Source: CAZDME01 sp964506785 [NCBI: uncultured bacterium] (GTDB taxonomy: Bacteria; CAZDME01; JAYEMH01). From it: 5,500 nt of DNA. The notes under the pieces are model-generated. The model saw nothing but the letters and a program-made list of their open reading frames with translations, was not told the DNA's origin and did no database searches. Below, in pieces: positions 1 through 4,471 of this stretch. Positions within the stretch are counted from its first letter, which is position 1; each line of letters begins with the position of its first letter. Location: assembly GCA_964506785.1 (NCBI GenBank), contig CAZDME010000072.1, forward strand, positions 1-5,500. Reading direction: 5' to 3'. Made by a program: the position numbers and the translations under genes.

Positions 1-837
<837 letters not shown>

Positions 838-851
838 TTATGAGAGATTTT

Positions 852-1076
852 CTAAACCAGCTCCACCCTTTTAACCTGGGGCAGTTTGGACCTAATGGCG
901 CTTTCAACTACGCTAACCAGGGTCATCTGGGCCGAAGGACATCCGGCGCACCCCCCCGTCAGGCGCACCTTAACTGTCCCATCAGCGCTTGCCTCAATTA
1001 AATCTACACTGCCACCATGCATAGCCAACATCGGCCGAACTTCTTCAGCCAATACTTTTTCAACCTCTTCTCTCAT
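852..1076 (-). CDS. NifU C-terminal-domain (Nfu-type) Fe-S cluster carrier
   Basis: This 74-residue protein is a stand-alone NifU C-terminal domain. Such proteins bind a transient [4Fe-4S] cluster, usually between two monomers, and pass it to apo-enzymes in the cytoplasm. The signature is GGCAGCPSAQMTL (41-53), with the C-x-x-C pair at Cys43 and Cys46. Upstream, the typical VRPMLAMHGGSVDL block (13-26) is present. The size fits the isolated domain; the IscU-like N-terminal domain of full NifU and the A-type domain of NfuA are both absent. The ATG at 1076 has a GGAAGGA ribosome binding site at 1083-1089, six bases away, which supports the start. A strong promoter lies upstream and a perfect palindrome sits in the leader. 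The glutamate dehydrogenase gene follows after 38 bases. The family call is firm; the client proteins cannot be told from sequence. Confidence 0.95.
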   Translation of the reverse strand: MREEVEKVLAEEVRPMLAMHGGSVDLIEASADGTVKVRLTGGCAGCPSAQMTLVSVVESAIRSKLPQVKRVELV

Positions 1077-1080
1077 CTTT

Positions 1081-1101
1081 TATCCTTCCAATTATAGGAT
1101 A
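1081..1101 (-). promoter_or_regulatory. Possible ribosome-binding-site-sequestering hairpin, nifU-like leader
   Basis: In the transcript, TATCCT (window 1096-1101) can pair perfectly with AGGATA (1081-1086), which overlaps the Shine-Dalgarno of the nifU-like gene, with a nine-base loop. The same TATCCT is also part of the downstream arm of the 29-base palindrome, whose upstream arm contains AGGATA at 1107-1112. The two foldings therefore exclude each other. The base pairing is seen directly; any role in translation control is inference. The long palindrome stem is far more stable, so the short hairpin would matter only if the upstream arm were bound or not yet available. Confidence 0.3.
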
Positions 1102-1118
1102 TCGGATATCCTATAATT
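1090..1118. promoter_or_regulatory. Perfect 29-base palindrome, candidate operator or leader hairpin
   Basis: AATTATAGGATATC (1090-1103) and GATATCCTATAATT (1105-1118) are exact reverse complements around one central base at 1104. It lies about 22 to 50 bases downstream of the predicted start of transcription and ends one base before the Shine-Dalgarno of the nifU-like gene. A symmetric DNA site there fits a dimeric repressor acting as a roadblock; given the Fe-S gene downstream, a regulator responding to iron or Fe-S status is a natural but unproven guess. As RNA it would form a stem of about 13 pairs. It has no following T-run on the minus strand, so it is not a normal terminator. I do not recognise it as a known operator. 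Confidence 0.65.
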
Positions 1119-1146
1119 TCAAACAGTTCTCATCTTTCGGGCAATC

Positions 1147-1175
1147 ATTATAAGCTAAACAACTCCCTTTGCCAA
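1147..1175 (-). promoter_or_regulatory. Sigma-70-type promoter of the nifU-like-gdhA operon
   Basis: On the minus strand TTGGCA (1170-1175) and a consensus TATAAT (1147-1152) are separated by exactly 17 bases. Transcription should begin near 1140, giving a leader of about 65 bases that contains the palindrome. It lies downstream of the hsp20 terminator, so the left block probably has its own transcript. Confidence 0.75.
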
Positions 1176-1259
1176 GTCTTTTCTCTCAAAAAATCATAGG
1201 GCCGAGTTGCCAAAATATCAAAGTTTAGTTTCCTTATGCGCTGACACTTTAAATCTTTA

Positions 1260-1303
1260 AAATCAAAAAGCCGGGATAGCTTGCATCAGCCAACCCGGCC
1301 TTT
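1260..1303 (-). terminator. Rho-independent terminator after hsp20
   Basis: On the minus strand GCCGGG (1294-1299) pairs with CCCGGC (1270-1275), and the stem continues after one T-T mismatch with TGGCT/AGCTA closing a six-base loop. Outside the GC stem, AAAG faces TTTT. A TTTTTGATTTT tail follows (1269 down to 1259). It starts about 50 bases after the hsp20 stop. The opposite strand has a weaker T-rich flank, so partial bidirectional function is possible. Confidence 0.88.
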
Positions 1304-1353
1304 CTTTAAATTTAAAAGAGGAGTTTGTCTCTTTAGTGAAAATCCCCTAAGGG

Positions 1354-1803
1354 TTATTCCACCTCAATCTTAATTTTATTCTTCTTCTCCTCTTTACTTT
1401 TGGGCAGTTCTACCTCCAAGAGCCCGTCTTTATAGCTGGCCTTGGCTCCTGAGGCTTTTACCTCAGTCGGCAGTTCCACTACCCTTTGGAAGAAACCGTA
1501 ACTCCTCTCCAGACGATAGTAATCTTTCTCTTTAACTTCGTCTTTTTTCTTCTTCTCGCCGCGAATATTCAAGAGATTACCATCGATGGATAATTCTATC
1601 TCTTCGGCCTTTATCCCCGGCAGCTCCGCCTTGACAATAATCTTGTCATCCTTTTCATAGAGGTCAATAAGCGGAACTATACCCTTGGCGAAAGTATTTA
1701 GAGATAGGGGGCTTTTGAAAAAATCTTCAAAGAACCTATCTAAATCAACCTCACCAAAAAGAGATAAATCTCGGTTTCTCTTAAAAGGCACTAAGTTTCT
1801 CAT
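1354..1803 (-). CDS. Small heat-shock protein, Hsp20/alpha-crystallin family
   Basis: Hsp20 proteins are ATP-independent cytoplasmic chaperones that form oligomers and hold unfolding proteins for later refolding. The alpha-crystallin domain spans about residues 41-136, with PLIDLYEKDDKIIVKAELPG (44-63), RLERSYGFFQRVVELP (97-112) and the family hallmark ASYKDGLLEVELPK (122-135). The C-terminal I-x-I oligomerisation motif is IKI (144-146). I chose the ATG at 1803 (149 residues) because a GGAGGAGGTGG Shine-Dalgarno lies just upstream. A start at 1845 would add 14 residues that include this ribosome binding site in coding sequence and look unlike the family. The gene begins about 74 bases after the arsR stop, and I found neither a convincing sigma-70 promoter nor a CIRCE element (TTAGCACTC-N9-GAGTGCTAA) before it, so co-transcription with arsR is likely. 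A strong terminator follows. Confidence 0.95.
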   Translation of the reverse strand: MRNLVPFKRNRDLSLFGEVDLDRFFEDFFKSPLSLNTFAKGIVPLIDLYEKDDKIIVKAELPGIKAEEIELSIDGNLLNIRGEKKKKDEVKEKDYYRLERSYGFFQRVVELPTEVKASGAKASYKDGLLEVELPKSKEEKKNKIKIEVE

Positions 1804-1877
1804 AGTTTTCCACCTCCTCCCATAAGTTGGCTTTATTAGACACATTTATATATATCTATCTATTTGCTTAAAAAAAT

Positions 1878-2165
1878 TTACTCCCCCTTCACTTCTATCT
1901 TGAATCTTCCGAAAAATTCCCGGCAATTATCACTGATACAACCCCTTCGAATATAGTAATAGATAAGCTTTCCCTGCTTCCGGCTGTCTATCACCCCGCA
2001 ATTCCTCAGGATTTGCAGGTGATGAGATATCGTCGGCTGAGTAACATTTTCGAATTCCTCGCAAATCTCGGTGACATTCATATCGTGCTCTTCAAGCATT
2101 TGCAGAATTTCCTGCCGCTTCTCATCAGCTAAGGCTTTGAAAAACTGAACATAGCGGTCAATCAT
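1878..2165 (-). CDS. ArsR/SmtB-family winged-helix transcriptional repressor
   Basis: This 95-residue protein is a single winged helix-turn-helix domain of the ArsR type; such dimers bind short inverted repeats and are released by metals, redox change or other signals. Visible parts are FKALADEKRQEILQML (9-24), the recognition region NVTQPTISHHLQIL (40-53) and the wing DSRKQGKLIYYYI (60-72). The classical ELCxCxL metal box is reduced to EICEEF with one cysteine (Cys35). Other cysteines are Cys56, Cys76 and Cys81; the last two (RGCISDNC) could form a metal or thiol site, but this is inference. I prefer the ATG at 2165 because GAGGTG (2172-2177) is seven bases upstream. A GTG at 2174 in the same frame would give 98 residues but would overlap this site. 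Its promoter and an operator-like inverted repeat lie immediately upstream, so autoregulation is likely. Hsp20 follows in the same direction. Confidence 0.93.
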   Translation of the reverse strand: MIDRYVQFFKALADEKRQEILQMLEEHDMNVTEICEEFENVTQPTISHHLQILRNCGVIDSRKQGKLIYYYIRRGCISDNCREFFGRFKIEVKGE

Positions 2166-2175
2166 CAGCCTCACC

Positions 2176-2193
2176 TCAATATATTGATATATT
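2176..2193. promoter_or_regulatory. Overlapping inverted repeats, candidate ArsR operator
   Basis: TCAATATATTGA (2176-2187) is a perfect 12-base palindrome. Overlapping it, AATATAT (2178-2184) and ATATATT (2187-2193) form a second inverted repeat around TG. AT-rich sites of this form are typical of ArsR/SmtB regulators. The site lies between the predicted start of transcription (about 2200) and the arsR start codon and touches the Shine-Dalgarno, a position suited to repressing arsR and the downstream hsp20. Binding by this ArsR protein is inferred from position. Confidence 0.65.
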
Positions 2194-2206
2194 TACTTTC
2201 GTTTAT

Positions 2207-2235
2207 ATTATGCCGCAAATCCTTGTTTCTGTCAA
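2207..2235 (-). promoter_or_regulatory. Sigma-70-type promoter of the arsR-hsp20 operon
   Basis: On the minus strand a consensus TTGACA (2230-2235) is followed after exactly 17 bases by CATAAT (2207-2212). Transcription should start near 2200, a little upstream of the operator-like repeats. The A-rich stretch just upstream of the -35 box on this strand could act as an UP element. Confidence 0.82.
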
Positions 2236-2246
2236 GTCTTTTTTTT

Positions 2247-2268
2247 ATTTTTCCCCTTCCCCTTTTTA
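2247..2268. repeat. Homopyrimidine mirror repeat upstream of the arsR promoter
   Basis: The plus strand reads A, five T, four C, two T, four C, five T, A, which is exactly mirror-symmetric over 22 bases and all pyrimidine in the inner 20. Together with adjacent Ts, 2237-2267 is pyrimidine except for one A. Such tracts can bend or, when long enough, form triplexes; this one is short. On the minus strand it supplies the purine-rich DNA upstream of the arsR -35 box and occupies most of the gap after the flavin-protein stop. It contains no hairpin terminator. Confidence 0.6.
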
Positions 2269-2298
2269 CGCCTTTTAAATATATTCCCTCTTTCTATC

Positions 2299-2760
2299 TC
2301 ATCCCTTTATATGCTGCGGGGTAAGGTCGATAACCTCTTTTATCTTCATCACTATCAGATATTCAGGCTTAGGTAAAAGCGCTTCAGGGTGTTGCTGGTG
2401 TCCCTTTTCGCCATGAATGTTCCTTATTATCCGTTGAAAAATCCGGTTGTTAATTTTTTTGTCCCAGGCTTTTAAAAGACGGGGTGTAAGTTTTCTACCC
2501 GTAATTATACTGGCCCGGCCCTTAAGACAATAACCTTTAAACCGATGTTCATCCACAGAGGTAATAGCTATCTGCATCCTCCGCTTTAAATTTTCATAGG
2601 TCTTTTTTTTATAAAGATCGATAATATAAACCTTCCCACTCCTGGTTAGCTCTATAATGCCTTTACAGGAATTATGAGGATAACCCTTTTCATCGACAGT
2701 AGAAACAATAACCGGCCCCTGTTTCTTAAAAAACTGGACAATTTCATCTGAAAGTTTCAA
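2299..2760 (-). CDS. PNPOx-fold (pyridoxamine 5'-phosphate oxidase-like) flavin-binding protein
   Basis: The 153-residue product resembles the FMN-binding split-barrel family, whose small members bind FMN, F420 or haem as dimers and include flavin reductases and many uncharacterised proteins. The N-terminal pattern FFKKQGPVIVSTVDEKGYPHNS (10-31) is the typical first strands and turn. GKVYIIDLYKKKTYENLKRR (42-61) matches the phosphate-binding strand and helix region, and FKGYCLKGRASIITG (74-88) the following strand pair. The tail after about residue 100 is basic and histidine-rich (GEKGHQQH, 117-124) and I do not recognise it. The start is TTG at 2760: AGAGGA (2767-2772) lies six bases upstream and no better ATG is near. 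It is the last gene of the iron/oxygen-stress run, 43 bases after the ferritin-like gene. The true substrate is unknown; it is not confidently a pyridoxine oxidase (PdxH). Confidence 0.82.
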   Translation of the reverse strand: MKLSDEIVQFFKKQGPVIVSTVDEKGYPHNSCKGIIELTRSGKVYIIDLYKKKTYENLKRRMQIAITSVDEHRFKGYCLKGRASIITGRKLTPRLLKAWDKKINNRIFQRIIRNIHGEKGHQQHPEALLPKPEYLIVMKIKEVIDLTPQHIKG

Positions 2761-2803
2761 ATTTAATCCTCTGCCTTTTCTACCGCTATAGATGCTTTCT
2801 TTA

Positions 2804-3112
2804 CTATTTCTTTTTAATTTTTCCTATCTCTTCTTCAACTTCCTTATAACCTTCGCCATAAAATTTTTCTTCATCCGGCGCCAGCTCTCTTAAGAGCCTC
2901 AAAAATTCACCGGCGTGAACCCTTTCTTCATCGGCGATATCCTTGAGCACCTCCTGAGCCAATTTATTATCCGTTGATTCGGCCAGCTGCATATAAAGCT
3001 GAATGGCTTCATACTCTGCGGAAACCATAAACCTTATCGCCCGAATTAATTCTTCGTGGGTAAGTTTACGGTCCTTGGCTAAACCAGAAAACGGACTTCC
3101 AAAATCAGGCAT
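2804..3112 (-). CDS. Small ferritin-like protein, encapsulated-ferritin/rubrerythrin type
   Basis: This 102-residue protein has one helical hairpin of the ferritin-like superfamily and would need to dimerise to build a full four-helix di-iron site. The metal ligands are apparent: Glu33 and Glu35 in SAEYEAIQLY (31-40), Tyr40, and the E-x-x-H motif EERVHAGEF (62-70) with Glu63 and His66. From memory of the family, this spacing matches the ferroxidase ligands of encapsulated ferritin (Glu32, Glu34, Tyr39, Glu62, His65 in Rhodospirillum rubrum) with a shift of one. No rubredoxin-like Cys4 domain is present, so it is not a complete rubrerythrin. The C-terminus (EEEIGKIKKK) shows no obvious encapsulin-targeting peptide and no encapsulin gene lies in the window. 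A probable role is iron oxidation or peroxide removal. GGAGG at 3118-3122, five bases from the ATG, fixes the start. It lies 36 bases after the MbfA-like gene. Confidence 0.88.
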   Translation of the reverse strand: MPDFGSPFSGLAKDRKLTHEELIRAIRFMVSAEYEAIQLYMQLAESTDNKLAQEVLKDIADEERVHAGEFLRLLRELAPDEEKFYGEGYKEVEEEIGKIKKK

Positions 3113-3148
3113 GTCAGCCTCCTTTCATATATCCTTGCAGTTTTAAAG

Positions 3149-4018
3149 CTATATTTCTACTTTTAAGAAAATCCTTACCAAAAAACCTATGGCAAATGAC
3201 AAAGCCGCCACCCCTAAACTTATCAAAGCCATCTCTAGAAACCTTTTTTTGAAAGGAATATCTTTAGCCACCGAAATGTAAAAGGTGAATATCAGAATCA
3301 CTATAATAGCATTAAAAAGGACAAACCCTAAACAAAAAAAGTAATTTTTAAAAAAAAGATAAGGAAAAAGAAGAAAAAATACGGTGAGAATATAGGCAAC
3401 TCCGGTGTAAATCGAAGCTTTAAGAGGATTTTTCTCGGTTTTTTCCGATTTGGTGGAAAGATACTCCGAGGCAGCCATGGAAAAAGAAGCGGCAACTCCG
3501 GTAACTAAACCTGCAGTGGCAATCAGGAGGGTGTTTTGCAAAGCCAGAGTGAATCCGGCTAAGGCTCCGGTAAGCTCGACCAAAGCATCGTTTAACCCCA
3601 GGACCATCGAGCCTACATATTTAAGCCGTTCTTCATCTATCAGATTTATAAGCTCGCGCTCGTGCTCGTCCTCATCCTGAATGATACTTTTGGCCTCGGG
3701 AATGAATTTAGAAATCTCCCCATATGAAAGCTGGGCCTGTTCTTCGCCTTTCTCCATGAGCTTTATGCCAAAGGTGACACCGAAGAGTCTTGAAATTAAA
3801 TAATACGCCCAGATCCTGAATTTGTCGGGTTTAACCTCTTTGCCTGTCCGCTCTTTCCAAAAGTGATAATGCCTTAATTCATCCTTCGATATCTCTTTTA
3901 AAATCTTTTTATTATGGGGTTCTTTAATAGAAAGAGACAGCTTTTCATAAATAAAATGTTCGGTTATTTCACTTTTTTGCGCCAGCAAAATTTTATTTTT
4001 TATTCCCCGGGTTAACAT
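3149..4018 (-). CDS. Ferritin-like domain fused to VIT1/CCC1 transporter (MbfA-like membrane protein)
   Basis: The 289-residue protein joins a soluble N-terminal di-iron domain (about 10-128) to a membrane domain of the VIT1/CCC1 iron and manganese transporter family. Likely iron ligands are Glu17/Glu20, E-x-x-H at Glu47-His50, Glu89/Glu92 and a second E-x-x-H at Glu116-His119, as expected for a four-helix site. Five membrane segments can be read at about 136-160, 162-186, 200-224, 228-251 and 259-285. The first carries GLNDALVELTGALAGF (141-156) and the second SFSMAASEYLS (178-188), both characteristic of VIT proteins. The same architecture is known in rhizobial MbfA, a membrane-bound ferritin linked to iron export and peroxide resistance, so export or sequestration of Fe(II)/Mn(II) is the best guess; direction is unproven. 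The ATG at 4018 follows the superoxide reductase stop by 24 bases and has only a weak ribosome site (GAGCGG), so translational coupling is possible. Confidence 0.92.
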   Translation of the reverse strand: MLTRGIKNKILLAQKSEITEHFIYEKLSLSIKEPHNKKILKEISKDELRHYHFWKERTGKEVKPDKFRIWAYYLISRLFGVTFGIKLMEKGEEQAQLSYGEISKFIPEAKSIIQDEDEHERELINLIDEERLKYVGSMVLGLNDALVELTGALAGFTLALQNTLLIATAGLVTGVAASFSMAASEYLSTKSEKTEKNPLKASIYTGVAYILTVFFLLFPYLFFKNYFFCLGFVLFNAIIVILIFTFYISVAKDIPFKKRFLEMALISLGVAALSFAIGFLVRIFLKVEI

Positions 4019-4042
4019 TTTAACCGCTCTAATCTTAAATTT

Positions 4043-4438
4043 TTATTCGACCTCTATCCCTTTAGCGCTTTCCCAAAGGCCATGAATGTTGCAGTAAGAA
4101 CCGGCCAGAATGACACCGGCTTTATCCGTTTTGAAGCTCAAAACTATCTCAGGATGGGTATAAACCCCACTGGTATCCGGCCCCTGGGTGGACTCACCAT
4201 GGCTGGTAAAATCAAACTTGCCGAGTTGATAAGGAAATTTTTCACCCTGAGCCAAAAAGTAAATCTCTATCCACCGGATGTGATGCTCGGTAGTATTGGG
4301 ATGGGCAATCTCCTTTCCCACCCCTATCTTAATCTGGAAAATCTTGCCTTTTTTTACCTTATCCGGACCTTCGATAACGGGAACATGTTTCTCCTTTTTC
4401 CAATCGGCACTCTGAAAAAACTCTTTAATACTGTTCAT
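4043..4438 (-). CDS. Superoxide reductase, one-iron class (neelaredoxin type)
   Basis: Superoxide reductase reduces superoxide to hydrogen peroxide without making oxygen, using electrons commonly supplied by rubredoxin, and is a hallmark of anaerobes. The 131-residue protein has the complete mononuclear Fe(His4Cys) centre: His18 in EKHVP (16-20), His46 and His52 in AHPNTTEHHIRW (45-56), and Cys116 and His119 in SYCNIHGLW (114-122). Glu16-Lys17 supply the conserved active-site lysine loop. The N-terminal desulforedoxin Fe(Cys4) domain of two-iron desulfoferrodoxins is absent, so this is the one-iron class. AAGGGG at 4446-4451, seven bases upstream, supports the ATG at 4438. The gene sits 33 bases after the SufB-like gene and directly before the ferritin-VIT fusion, which fits a stress operon. 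No rubredoxin gene is visible here. Confidence 0.96.
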   Translation of the reverse strand: MNSIKEFFQSADWKKEKHVPVIEGPDKVKKGKIFQIKIGVGKEIAHPNTTEHHIRWIEIYFLAQGEKFPYQLGKFDFTSHGESTQGPDTSGVYTHPEIVLSFKTDKAGVILAGSYCNIHGLWESAKGIEVE

Positions 4439-4471
4439 TTCGACACCCCTTCATTATTTAATCCCTTGGGT

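Noticed and set aside
1090-1118. Palindrome as an intrinsic terminator
   Set aside because: The stem is AT-rich, has no T-run after it on the minus strand and lies between a promoter and the gene it serves.
1305-1316. TTTAAATTTAAA palindrome
   Set aside because: Simple AT-only symmetry expected by chance in a spacer next to the terminator; no promoter or gene context gives it meaning.
1343-1353. CCC-TTA-GGG mini hairpin right after the hsp20 stop
   Set aside because: Only three to four pairs with a poor T-run; the hairpin at 1270-1299 is a far better terminator.
1804-1845. Longer hsp20 start giving 14 extra residues
   Set aside because: The extra segment contains the strong Shine-Dalgarno that serves the ATG at 1803, and the extra residues are unlike Hsp20 N-termini.
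2268-2298. Terminator after the flavin-protein gene
   Set aside because: No inverted repeat was found in the gap; the T-rich run is on the plus strand, so it would not act for minus-strand transcription.
3450-3680. Plus-strand open frame of 76 codons
   Set aside because: Antisense shadow of the VIT transporter domain, low-complexity Ser/Arg product.
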